The notes under the pieces: generated by a model
Database searches by the model: none
What the model was told of the DNA's origin: nothing
The model's input: the letters and a program-made list of their open reading frames with translations, nothing else
Program-made: the position numbers and the translations under genes
Assembly (NCBI RefSeq): GCF_028683135.1
Contig: NZ_JAJUBB010000012.1
Location: 91,703-155,702, forward strand
Direction of reading: 5' to 3'
DNA length: 64,000 nt
From: Enterovibrio qingdaonensis
Lineage (GTDB): Bacteria; Pseudomonadota; Gammaproteobacteria; Enterobacterales; Vibrionaceae
Shown: in pieces, positions 54,803 to 64,000 of the stretch
Layout of the letters: every line of letters begins with the position of its first letter
How positions within the stretch are numbered: the first letter of the stretch is position 1

Positions 54803-57800
54803 ATGATTGGTCATGAATTTGACTCAGCATTGAAGGTAGAGAGTGTAAGCGGGCAAGCTTATATAGTTTCACCCGATGCCCAAATAATGTCCCTTCGCGC
54901 AGGGATGCAGATTGCAGCAAATCAAGTCGTGCTAACTGGCGCAAATGGCTCCGCAGTCGTGGCGTCTGATGGCGAACGATTTGTGATTAACGGGCAGTGC
55001 GCTTCTTGTCTCATACCTATTGCTGATGCCGGGTCGTCAATCGCGTCTCAACCTTTTGGTGTCACGTTTAATGAGGCCGCCTACAGCGAAAACAGTTTGG
55101 GTGACTTGGATGTGGCTCAGCTACAACAGCTCATTTTGGGCGGTGTTGACCCGACAGAATTATTTGAAGAAGCCGCAGCAGGTGGGGAAACAGGCTCCTC
55201 GAATGCAGGCTTTGTCGTGGTGGATTATCTAAATGCAGCCACGTTGACTGAAGCTGGGTTTGATACCTTAGGGCCTCAGCGTGATGAAAAGACGCCTTTA
55301 GACTTCCTCGGGGGAGATGAGGGTTCTCGTAACACCGATAATGGCAGAGTAAAACCTCCTGCCGGGCCACCTGGTCCAGATATCGATGCCGAAGGTGGTC
55401 AGAAGCTCGCTTTATCTGTCACAGAAGGTGATTTGGACAATGCGTCCTACGGGGCACCTGTTGTCGGTACGTTTGATATAGCAGGTGGGAGTGAATCTCT
55501 CTTACCTGGCTCCCTTCAAATCGCCCCCAGTGATTTAGCGGCATTCGAAGCCGAACTTGCTACGTTGACGTCAAATGGCGAAGCCGTCGTTTTCACTCGG
55601 GAAACCAGTGTTGATGGCAGTGGCGTTGGTACCTTCATATTAACCGGAACAGCCAATGGTCAAACCGTAATCACGCTGACGCTAACAGCGACGCAAGACG
55701 GAACTGGCTTGTCGGTTAAAGCGGAATTACAACAGTTTGCGCCGTTAGATCACAAAGCGGGCACGGGGACTTACGTCAATGTGGATGGAGACAAGATCTC
55801 TATCAATATGCCGCTTCAAGTCGCAGATACGGGCGGCGACTTGATGAAAAATCCTGCCACGATCAGCATGGAAAGTCACGATGGTGGTTTGCCTGCAGCT
55901 GGTACGGCACAAGTGGAAATGGTCGAGCCTAATGCGGGTCCTGACGAAGAGCAAACGGCATCAACGTCTGATGGCATTGATTTGGGTAGTGACGAAATTG
56001 GAAGTATTGTCTTCGATGCTACTGAAGTTGCGGCCCAATTTGCGGGCGTGACCAGTCATGGGCACCCAACAGAAGTGTCTGTGTCAGCTGATGGCAGTGT
56101 TATTACATTGAAAGCGGATTATGACAACGACGGAACGTTTGAAGAAACGTCGTTGGTCATTTCTCTCACGTCTTCTACGACGGCGGGTGAGCCTGCGGAG
56201 TTTTCCGTCAAACAATACCATCCGATAGACCAACCCGATGATGGGACAGATGACAAACAACATGCGTTTGTTCTTCCGTACAAAGTGATTGATGCAGACG
56301 GGGATGAAAGTGGCACCTCGACCGTTACTTTCGTTATTAAAGATGGTGCCATAGCAACAGGCGGTGACCAATTTGATGAAGCTGGCAACAAAACGGAATT
56401 CTTCTCGTTAGCGGAGCGCGAGACGCCAAATAATTACGATCCGAGTGCATCGCCGAATGAAACCTCCGGGACTGTTGAGATAAAAGCCGCCAGCGACCGT
56501 CTCCTACCAGATAGCATTTCCATTGATGATGTGGACACCTTCAAGTCTGAATTGATGCTACTCAAAAACAACGAAGGAGAGTTCATCGATTCAGTAACAA
56601 TCACCACAAGTCCAGACGGAAAAACCATCACCATACTCGCCTCTATTGGTACCGAACCTGCGCTTCAAATGACACTGACCGCCTCGCAGGCTGCTGATGG
56701 CTTAGGCGTAGATATTGATACGAAATTTGAGCAGTTCCAAGCACTTATTCATCCAAGTGATGAGAGCGAGCACATTACCGACAAAGAGTACGTGGCGGTT
56801 GATGATGAGCACCTTGATATCCACGTACCATTGCAATTGCTCGATACCGACGGCAACAAGCTGGTTGATGAGAGCGATGCTAGCCAAGAAGCGCCACAGC
56901 TAATATCTCTCAGAGTGATTGATGACAACTCTACGACATTCGGATTGACCAGCACTGAGCCCGTGTTCGTTGAAGAGAGCAGTATTGATGATGGCACTGG
57001 CGAAAATGAAGGCTCAAAAAGTGCTGGCACTTTAAATATCGATACAGAAGATGACGATGGCAATGCCTTCGATTTAGACCCCGATAATCAGGCGGGCGAT
57101 GACATTCATAACTTCTTCTTTGTGTCTGATTATGTGGTTTACCCGCCAAGCAGCGATCAGGCCGGCGAGCCTTTGACTGCAAGTGGTTTTCCTGTGTTCC
57201 TTGACCAACGTCCAGACACGGACACCTACCCGAAAACGTATTTCGGTGTGGCATTTGATGAGGACACCGGAGATAACCGAGATATCTTCAAAGTGACGCT
57301 CAACGAAGATGGAACCTTCGATTTTGAGCTGTTTTCAGCACTCGATCATAAAAGTGGCGATGGTGAAAACACCCTGACCTTTGAGCTACAGGCTTTTACC
57401 GTTGATGCAGATGGCGATGAATCCGGCAAGATTCGCGTTCCTATTACCGTCAAAGATGATGTCCCTCGAACGCAGGGCACGATAGAGGTTGAGATTGAAG
57501 ATTCTTCTTCATCGGCGGTAACGGGTTCTGTGGATGTATTTGACATCACTGATCCTTCAACGCCGTCTGACATCACAGATTTACAGGGAGCAGATGGCGC
57601 ACGTATTTCTCACATCAGTTTTGACGGTGTGACTTGGATTGAAGTGAGGAATCGCTCAAACGAGGAAATCGATCTGGTGCATGACGGAGAAGTCATTGGT
57701 GTGATTAAGTTTAACACCCGTGATAACCCCGGTGAGATGACATTTGAATTTGACCCGAATATCGATAATCCATCAGCCGTGTTAGATAAGCCCATTCACT

Positions 57801-60800
57801 ATCGTGTCACCGACCGGGATGGCGATACAGCGGAAGGTGAAGTCACACTCACACTGAAAGATCAGGCACCGATTATTACTGTCGCCACCAACGCGGATGG
57901 CGAAATCGAAGGCGTGGAAGACCAAGGTCAGCTAAATACAGACACCGAAAATGCGGGTGTAAATCCAGCCAACGGTATCGCAATCAATATTCAGCTGAAT
58001 ATCGGTGACAACGATCTCGGCGAAGCCTATGACGACGCAGGGACACTCGTGTTGGATGGTGAAGTCACCATCATGCCGAAAGATATCACAGATGTCGGTG
58101 GTACCTTCTATTTTAATGGCACCGAAATTCCTCAGGATGGTGACGGAAACATCGTGCTGTCGAACAATATGTTCACGGCGTCAGGCACCACTGCCCCCAT
58201 CATTTTTACGCTTCAAAATGTCACCTTTATTCCTGATCCTGATTACTCAGACTACAACAACACGGATTTGATTAAATTCGATGTTGAGGTCAACGTAAAC
58301 GGTCACGATGCTCAGACGCAGAGCGATTTGATAAAAGTCAGCATTGAAGGGGTGGCAGACACGCCGAGTATTAGCCTGATTGGTGATGCTGCTGATGGTG
58401 TCTTTGAACTGAAAGAAGATTATGACCCGTTTGGCACGCCGTTGACCGATCCTGCTCAGTTTGTCATGTCTGATTTGATTTCCGCCTCGTTGCAAGACAC
58501 GGATGGCTCTGAAACACTCAAGCTTGAATTTACGCTCAGCCCCGATTCTGGCTCGTTTCAAGGCGGCGCAATTGTCAAAGTGGGGGATACTTGGGTACTC
58601 AATGATCCTTCTCGCCTAAATCAAGTGCGATTTATCCCAGATAAGGATTTTAGTGGTGATATCGAACTCGGAATCAAAGCCATATCGACCGAGGGAAATC
58701 CAGCGCAGTCTGGCTCAGAGACGGCAGAGGCCACTGAAACGTTGACATTGAGGGTAGAGCCGGTTGCCGACGATGCAAGGCTGGTGGTGCGTCAAGTTGT
58801 CGGAAATGAAGATGCTGGGCATCCGAATGACGAGATTGCTGAAGGTGACGCCATCTCATTGGCTAATGCGATTTCTCTGACAACCCTAGGTTCAGATGAT
58901 GACGGCTCAGAAGCCTTGTTTATCCGTATTTCGGACATCCCTGATGGTGCGACGTTGCAGCTCAACAAAGGCGGCACACTGACGACACTGACAGAAACCG
59001 ACCGAATCCCTGTTGACGATATCCAGTACCTTGAATTCGTGCCACCGGTTCATAGCAATGAAAATGTAACGTTGAAAGTCGAGGGGATTGTCGTCGACTC
59101 AGCGGCTAACTCCCCCAACGATGAGCGCATCATAACGGCGCAAGACCTGAATATTCGTGTTAAAGGCGTCGCTGACGAGCCGGTGTTTGATGTTGCGAAC
59201 CCAGGGACTGATGAAGGCCAATGGCAATACGATGCAGATACCGGCGTCGTATCAACGACCGTGCGTGAAGATGGCATCAATGGCGATGGACTAGTCGCCA
59301 TTGATTTCGATGTCGTGTCTGGTGAAAAAGCACTGGCTGGTTCTGATACGTCAGAAAGTATCACCATGATCCTGACGAATGTGCCGGATGGCGTATCGTT
59401 TGTGACAAAAAGTGGGTCAGATATTGAAGATGTAGAACTAACGTTTGCAGGTTGGACAACCGATGGAATTGGCATGTCCGTGCCCATGTATTCCGTTGAT
59501 GTTTCCGTTTTCGCGGGCGGTGATGTCTACCTCAAAATCCCGCCGCACTCTACCGAAGACATTCAAATCGGTGTCAAACTCGTTGCTACCGAAAATGATG
59601 GCGACGTTAATGCCATCGAAACAACCATCGAAGTGAAAATTGACCCGCCAGTGATTGATACCGCGGATGGCTACGTCAACTCAGAAACGCAAGGTAACGA
59701 AGATGCGTGGTTTGAGGTGAATTGGCAGCCAAACCTGACTGCGGCATTAACAGGTACGCCGGATTCAGATGCGCAAGGTGTGAAAGAGGAAGTGGTAGGC
59801 GCGACAATCACAGGGTTTTCTGCCACTGACAGCGTTCGCCTTGTAAAAGGCGCAGATGAAATAACGCTGACACCAGATGCTGACGGTGCTATCACAATCA
59901 CAGAGGCGCAACTGGCAGACGGCTATCGCCTTGAGATGAAGCGCGCGGAGCACAGCGACGAAGATTTGGTGTTAACGACGAAAGTCACTGTTCGTCAGGA
60001 AGACTTTGAAGGTAACTCGACAGCCGAGAAGGAAATCAACGGTACTGTGAACGTGGATATCCGTGCTGTGGTTGAGCCAGACGGTAATCTGAGTTTTGTT
60101 GATAGTGCTGGTGATCCAATCGCCGTGCTTTCAACCGATGCATTGGGTCAACTCAAGCTGGAAAATGCCATCGATTTTATTCATCCGGATGGCTCTAGTG
60201 ACGAGTCGCCACTCAAGGTGTATATCAGTGATCTTCCTGAAGGTTTCTTTGTGACTAATGCCGTGTATGACGGCGAGGAAGGCTGGGTGTTGAATGATCC
60301 TGATGATTTCACCATAGTTGCGCCACCAAACACCACACTGACGCAAACCACGTTTACCTTGAGCGCGCTTGTGACTGATAAAGGTGATAACGGCGAAGGT
60401 GACGAGAGTTTACCGGAGAAAGTGTCGACCATTGTTACATTGAACTACCAAAATAGCTCAACAGATACCACCGAAGCCCAAGCGGTCGGATTACCCGCAA
60501 GTATTGAAATCGAAGGTGATGAAGACAATCCAATCTCTCTTGAGGCGTTGGGTAATGCGGTGACGTGGCCAAGTGGCAGCACTGGCGATGTAGAGTTTGA
60601 TTATGTCACCGTGGTGATCAATGCAGATGATCTTCCCAACGGCACCGTTGTTGGTGGGGCGTTTTATCATGTGGAGAATGACACCTACGTATTTGAAGTG
60701 CCAGGCCGTGTTGACAGTGGTAACCCGTATGCGTCGGGTTTTGATTTGTCAGGCTTATCCATCACACCGCCAGAAGATTACGCGGGTACCTTGAATATCC

Positions 60801-63800
60801 CTGTCACCTTCGTGAGCTTAGATTCAAAAAGCGGCGATACAGAAGAAACAAGCACCACGGTGACTTTGAACGTTAATCCGCTCGTGGATATTGCTCCTCC
60901 AACAGGGGAGGCGCAGCCAGGTGACAATACACTGACCACCGATTTCTCGCTGACGGTGAAAGAAACGCGAGGCTTAAACGACGACCAACAACCTGTGGAG
61001 CCGGGTGATACTGAAACCGTTGTCTCAGGAGAAGCCTTGGAAGATGGCGAGGTCATTCTAACCCTTGGCAGCACACTTGCTGATACAGACCAAGCTAACG
61101 GCGAGGAAAAGGTATCTTCGGTCACGTTGGAAGTGGCTAACGGCGCGGGTAAATTTAAAAATGCGGCAGGTGATTTGGTCGAATCCATTACCTTGCCTGA
61201 GCCTCCTGATACGGTAATTGGTGATATTGCCTTTATTCCGAACCCAGATTACAGCGGTGACGTTTCAATTTCAGCAACGTTGACAATCACTGACATGGCG
61301 ACAACGGGCACGGATTCGAAAGACATCACCACCGACTTCTCGTTTGACGTAAAACCGGTTCATGACACAGTGACGTTTACCGATGATGGCACGGATCTGG
61401 GTGATGGTGATGTGCTGGAAATCGAGACCGATGAAGACAACAGTGTGTCTCTGGCCGATCTAGGCATCAAGTTTGTCGACACAGATGGGTCAGAAAGACT
61501 GGAGTCTGTCCTTATCAACAATGTGCCAAATGGCTTTACCTTGTCATCGCCGGCGTTGAATGCGGGCAATGGTCAGTGGCTGATCCCGGCTACAGCGATT
61601 TCAGACATTACTTCACTCTCCCAAATCACAGTTAACCCGCCCAACGATTTCAGTGGTGAAATCCAATTTGATGTCACGGTATTTACGTCCGACAGCGGGG
61701 TGATAAACCCCGATGGGGTCAGCCAAACTGTCGAAATGACGGTTAACCCCGTTGGTGATGGCGCAAGTGCGAACGTGGTCGCCACAGCCTCTGGTGTGGA
61801 AGATACTGACATCGATTTGGATCTGGAAATTTCAGCCAAAGATGACAGTAACAGCGTGAGTGCAACAGGCCAGCCTTCGGGTGTGAGTGTCACTGAAAAC
61901 GACCCAGAAACCTTGCTTATCACAGTGTCGGGTGTACCAGAAGGTGGCAAATTGGTATTGCCTGACGGTGTGGTGGGAACGGTCACGCCTGAGACATCAA
62001 CGGGTGGTGATATTGTTATTACGGTCAATGCACAGCAATTGGATGACCTGACGTTTGTGCCACCTGCTGATGCCAATGGACAGTTTGTTTTAGACCTCGC
62101 TATTCAAACCGTAGATAACGGCGAGGTATCGGCGGATGTCGTGAACAAGCAGATCAACGTCAACATATCAGCCGTTAACGATGAACCCGTAAACATCCTC
62201 GCAGACAGCTACGAATTCGATGAAGGCGGCGCAACCATCACTGATCTTCAAATCTCCGATGTCGATGCCGCAGATGGCACCGGCGTAATGAATGTTGAGC
62301 TTGTTGTGGGCACAGGTAGCTCTCTCGCAATTATTGGTGACTCTACGGGAATAACCGTCACCGGTGACGGGACAAACAAACTTGTCTTGGAAGGGGATTT
62401 AGATGCCATCAATACCCTGCTTGCCGCAGGGATTGATTACAACTTCACAGGCGAAAATGCCTCTGGTAGTGATTCCTTAACGATGACGACACGTGACCGC
62501 GGTAATACGGGGGCAGGTGGTCAGAAATTCGACCGTGATACGGTTTCCATCGTTGTATTGCCAAAATCTGACATGCCAGAGTTAAGTGCCGCTCCTCAGC
62601 TTGCATCTATGCGCGCAGCAACTGGGGCATTGGTGCCACTGTTGGGGCTGATGGCAACACTGGTAGAGCCCATAGATGATGAGTTTACGTTGACCTTTGA
62701 CGGCCTTGGCGCAGTAGGTCAATTGGTAGATGCGTCGGGCACGCCTGTAGGAACGGACAATGGTGATGGCAGTTGGACATTAAACCAAACGGAACTGCAA
62801 ACCCTGACACTTTCCGAACTCAATCTGACATTCACGGGGCAGCCTGCAGGCGCAGTAACGATTACCGCAAAATCCGATGTCGGTGATGGCGATCCAAAAG
62901 AAGCCACCATGACGTTGAATGTCAATGTGGTCGATACCTCAACAACGCCAACACTCAATGACACAGCTAACACCAATGATGATTTGGTCGTAGACGGCAA
63001 TCAATCAACGCAAGTCTTTGGTGGTGCGGGAGAAGACGTTGTCGCGGGCGGACTCGGCGAGGATATCCTTACTGGGGGCGCGGGCGACGATGAGGTTTGG
63101 GGTGGTGATATCGGTGGTACCGGCGATGGCGTGAAAGATACCCACAAATGGGCTTCAGGCGACTTTGGAACGGCGGCGGCCGCTTCAACGGATACCATTA
63201 AGGATTTCGAAACGGGTATTGATGTTATTGATATCTCCGGTGCGTTTGACTCATCTGGCCTCTTTACGTTTACCGATTTGGCAAACAGAGTGGACATTCA
63301 AACTGTCGGTGATGACACCCGTATACAGATATTCGATGAGTCCAGCTCGCCAATTCAGAACATTATTGTTGAAGGAAAAACGTTGAATGAACTGCTGGGG
63401 ATGGAATCATCAGGACTCACGCAAGATGAAGTGCTCGAGTCGATGCTCATGGCGGGACAGCTTATCGTGTTTGACCCAACCAAAACACAGTTTGGCACCG
63501 AAGATGATGATACGCTCACTGCTGATGATGCGGGTGAACGTGTGATTGCCGGAGATGGCGATGACACACTTGAAGCAGGACTTGGTGACGACATCCTTTT
63601 AGGTGGTGAAGGCGAGGATATTTTCAAGTGGACGGATGCAGGGGTCAGCGATACTGAGAAGAATACGGATGTGGTGGCAGACTTTGATTTGGGTGACACT
63701 GTCACAAAAGATAAGATCGATATTTCAGCGATCTTGCCTGACGGTGTTAGTAGCAGTTCGACCATTGAAGAGTTACTTGATTACATTACACCCGATGTGT

Positions 63801-63967
63801 CCGATGGAAACCTCACCTTGCACGTATCAAAAACAGCAGGTGGAACGGTAGTTCAGGATATCGTGCTCAATGATGTTGGGCTTGATGAATTGGGGTTGGA
63901 TGCCAGTGCAACCAATTCGGATATTCTTAACGAGTTGATTCAGCAGCAAGCATTAACGTTAAACTGA
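54803..63967 (+). CDS. Giant LapA-like type I secreted adhesin
   Basis: 3054 residues, strongly acidic, no Sec signal. Residues 1-125 form a retention module that can plug the TolC-like pore, ending in DPTELFEEAAAGG; the di-alanine A125-A126 before G127 matches the site cut by the periplasmic protease LapG. A proline/glycine-rich linker (about 155-200) leads to several T1SS-143-type repeats (about 205-960, e.g. LLPGSLQIAPSDLAAFEAEL and LLPDSISIDDVDTFKSELML) and then Ig/cadherin-like repeats to about 2700. RTX nonapeptides at about 2737-2765 (GGAGEDVVAGGLGEDILTGG) and 2910-2935 (GDGDDTLEAGLGDDILLGG) bind calcium. The C-terminus (about 2940-3054) is a typical type I secretion signal. The reading frame is intact. 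No LapD, LapG or transporter genes are in the window. Confidence 0.95.
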   Translation: MIGHEFDSALKVESVSGQAYIVSPDAQIMSLRAGMQIAANQVVLTGANGSAVVASDGERFVINGQCASCLIPIADAGSSIASQPFGVTFNEAAYSENSLGDLDVAQLQQLILGGVDPTELFEEAAAGGETGSSNAGFVVVDYLNAATLTEAGFDTLGPQRDEKTPLDFLGGDEGSRNTDNGRVKPPAGPPGPDIDAEGGQKLALSVTEGDLDNASYGAPVVGTFDIAGGSESLLPGSLQIAPSDLAAFEAELATLTSNGEAVVFTRETSVDGSGVGTFILTGTANGQTVITLTLTATQDGTGLSVKAELQQFAPLDHKAGTGTYVNVDGDKISINMPLQVADTGGDLMKNPATISMESHDGGLPAAGTAQVEMVEPNAGPDEEQTASTSDGIDLGSDEIGSIVFDATEVAAQFAGVTSHGHPTEVSVSADGSVITLKADYDNDGTFEETSLVISLTSSTTAGEPAEFSVKQYHPIDQPDDGTDDKQHAFVLPYKVIDADGDESGTSTVTFVIKDGAIATGGDQFDEAGNKTEFFSLAERETPNNYDPSASPNETSGTVEIKAASDRLLPDSISIDDVDTFKSELMLLKNNEGEFIDSVTITTSPDGKTITILASIGTEPALQMTLTASQAADGLGVDIDTKFEQFQALIHPSDESEHITDKEYVAVDDEHLDIHVPLQLLDTDGNKLVDESDASQEAPQLISLRVIDDNSTTFGLTSTEPVFVEESSIDDGTGENEGSKSAGTLNIDTEDDDGNAFDLDPDNQAGDDIHNFFFVSDYVVYPPSSDQAGEPLTASGFPVFLDQRPDTDTYPKTYFGVAFDEDTGDNRDIFKVTLNEDGTFDFELFSALDHKSGDGENTLTFELQAFTVDADGDESGKIRVPITVKDDVPRTQGTIEVEIEDSSSSAVTGSVDVFDITDPSTPSDITDLQGADGARISHISFDGVTWIEVRNRSNEEIDLVHDGEVIGVIKFNTRDNPGEMTFEFDPNIDNPSAVLDKPIHYRVTDRDGDTAEGEVTLTLKDQAPIITVATNADGEIEGVEDQGQLNTDTENAGVNPANGIAINIQLNIGDNDLGEAYDDAGTLVLDGEVTIMPKDITDVGGTFYFNGTEIPQDGDGNIVLSNNMFTASGTTAPIIFTLQNVTFIPDPDYSDYNNTDLIKFDVEVNVNGHDAQTQSDLIKVSIEGVADTPSISLIGDAADGVFELKEDYDPFGTPLTDPAQFVMSDLISASLQDTDGSETLKLEFTLSPDSGSFQGGAIVKVGDTWVLNDPSRLNQVRFIPDKDFSGDIELGIKAISTEGNPAQSGSETAEATETLTLRVEPVADDARLVVRQVVGNEDAGHPNDEIAEGDAISLANAISLTTLGSDDDGSEALFIRISDIPDGATLQLNKGGTLTTLTETDRIPVDDIQYLEFVPPVHSNENVTLKVEGIVVDSAANSPNDERIITAQDLNIRVKGVADEPVFDVANPGTDEGQWQYDADTGVVSTTVREDGINGDGLVAIDFDVVSGEKALAGSDTSESITMILTNVPDGVSFVTKSGSDIEDVELTFAGWTTDGIGMSVPMYSVDVSVFAGGDVYLKIPPHSTEDIQIGVKLVATENDGDVNAIETTIEVKIDPPVIDTADGYVNSETQGNEDAWFEVNWQPNLTAALTGTPDSDAQGVKEEVVGATITGFSATDSVRLVKGADEITLTPDADGAITITEAQLADGYRLEMKRAEHSDEDLVLTTKVTVRQEDFEGNSTAEKEINGTVNVDIRAVVEPDGNLSFVDSAGDPIAVLSTDALGQLKLENAIDFIHPDGSSDESPLKVYISDLPEGFFVTNAVYDGEEGWVLNDPDDFTIVAPPNTTLTQTTFTLSALVTDKGDNGEGDESLPEKVSTIVTLNYQNSSTDTTEAQAVGLPASIEIEGDEDNPISLEALGNAVTWPSGSTGDVEFDYVTVVINADDLPNGTVVGGAFYHVENDTYVFEVPGRVDSGNPYASGFDLSGLSITPPEDYAGTLNIPVTFVSLDSKSGDTEETSTTVTLNVNPLVDIAPPTGEAQPGDNTLTTDFSLTVKETRGLNDDQQPVEPGDTETVVSGEALEDGEVILTLGSTLADTDQANGEEKVSSVTLEVANGAGKFKNAAGDLVESITLPEPPDTVIGDIAFIPNPDYSGDVSISATLTITDMATTGTDSKDITTDFSFDVKPVHDTVTFTDDGTDLGDGDVLEIETDEDNSVSLADLGIKFVDTDGSERLESVLINNVPNGFTLSSPALNAGNGQWLIPATAISDITSLSQITVNPPNDFSGEIQFDVTVFTSDSGVINPDGVSQTVEMTVNPVGDGASANVVATASGVEDTDIDLDLEISAKDDSNSVSATGQPSGVSVTENDPETLLITVSGVPEGGKLVLPDGVVGTVTPETSTGGDIVITVNAQQLDDLTFVPPADANGQFVLDLAIQTVDNGEVSADVVNKQINVNISAVNDEPVNILADSYEFDEGGATITDLQISDVDAADGTGVMNVELVVGTGSSLAIIGDSTGITVTGDGTNKLVLEGDLDAINTLLAAGIDYNFTGENASGSDSLTMTTRDRGNTGAGGQKFDRDTVSIVVLPKSDMPELSAAPQLASMRAATGALVPLLGLMATLVEPIDDEFTLTFDGLGAVGQLVDASGTPVGTDNGDGSWTLNQTELQTLTLSELNLTFTGQPAGAVTITAKSDVGDGDPKEATMTLNVNVVDTSTTPTLNDTANTNDDLVVDGNQSTQVFGGAGEDVVAGGLGEDILTGGAGDDEVWGGDIGGTGDGVKDTHKWASGDFGTAAAASTDTIKDFETGIDVIDISGAFDSSGLFTFTDLANRVDIQTVGDDTRIQIFDESSSPIQNIIVEGKTLNELLGMESSGLTQDEVLESMLMAGQLIVFDPTKTQFGTEDDDTLTADDAGERVIAGDGDDTLEAGLGDDILLGGEGEDIFKWTDAGVSDTEKNTDVVADFDLGDTVTKDKIDISAILPDGVSSSSTIEELLDYITPDVSDGNLTLHVSKTAGGTVVQDIVLNDVGLDELGLDASATNSDILNELIQQQALTLN

Positions 63968-64000
63968 TTCTCTAGTATGAAAAAGGCACTGTAATCGCAG

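Noticed and set aside
55131..63765. Numerous frames on the minus strand opposite the adhesin
   Set aside because: Ser/Pro/Thr-rich translations without domains or ribosome-binding sites, produced by the Asp/Gly-rich repeats of the real gene.
54803..63967. Frameshifted or chimeric adhesin
   Set aside because: The reading frame is continuous for 3054 codons with the expected retention module, repeats, RTX and secretion signal in order.

Overview
The window is a bacterial chromosome segment, most probably from the family Vibrionaceae (Vibrio, Grimontia, Enterovibrio or a relative). This rests on the gene order rne | rluC - HAD phosphatase | yceF | yceD-rpmF-plsX-fabH-fabD-fabG-acpP-fabF-pabC-mltG-tmk-holB-tatD-ptsG, on a TfoX/Sxy competence regulator, on a VC1899-type CARF nuclease, and on a giant LapA-like type I secreted adhesin of the style common in that family. 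The genus assignment is inference. No rRNA, tRNA, insertion sequence, prophage or CRISPR array was recognised.

Layout. 1-855: 3'-truncated SulP anion transporter. 1326-7144: RNA metabolism and housekeeping (rne with a long 5' leader, rluC, a HAD phosphatase, yceF). 7391-18066: the yceD-rpmF-plsX-fab operon, then pabC-mltG-tmk-holB and tatD, all on the plus strand and separated by clear intrinsic terminators. 18554-20968: ptsG and a convergent lysO-type lysine exporter. 21060-25723: an HDOD protein, tfoX with a strongly structured leader, LysR and TetR regulators, a small lipoprotein and a small outer-membrane barrel. 25909-34296: a phosphorelay group (a histidine kinase with receiver and cNMP-like domains, and a receiver-only partner), a DUF945 protein, a CBS-pair protein, a MATE exporter, an SLC13 transporter and a third related receiver. 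34383-37734: zntA behind a MerR-type operator, and udp behind a CRP/CytR-like promoter.

37840-53074 is a large accessory catabolic locus. A FadR-type GntR regulator faces a TRAP transporter (dctPQM). An eight-gene minus-strand operon encodes an AldA-like aldehyde dehydrogenase, a YtfQ/R/T/YjfF-like ABC sugar importer, an enolase-superfamily sugar-acid dehydratase or cycloisomerase, a zinc dehydrogenase and a KduD-like SDR. A GMC flavin oxidoreductase is divergent from it. Four copies of a TTTTGGT-N3-ACCAAAA-like palindrome lie only in the two divergent promoter regions, which suggests that one regulator controls the whole set. The likely substrate is an unusual sugar or sugar acid (aldose to aldonate to 2-keto-3-deoxy acid), but no kinase or aldolase for the final steps is present here.

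53236-54405 is an orphan CARF-PD-(D/E)XK protein with no CRISPR machinery nearby. 54803-63967 is a 3054-residue adhesin with an N-terminal retention module, a di-alanine LapG-type cleavage site, many Ig/cadherin-like repeats, RTX calcium-binding repeats and a type I secretion signal.
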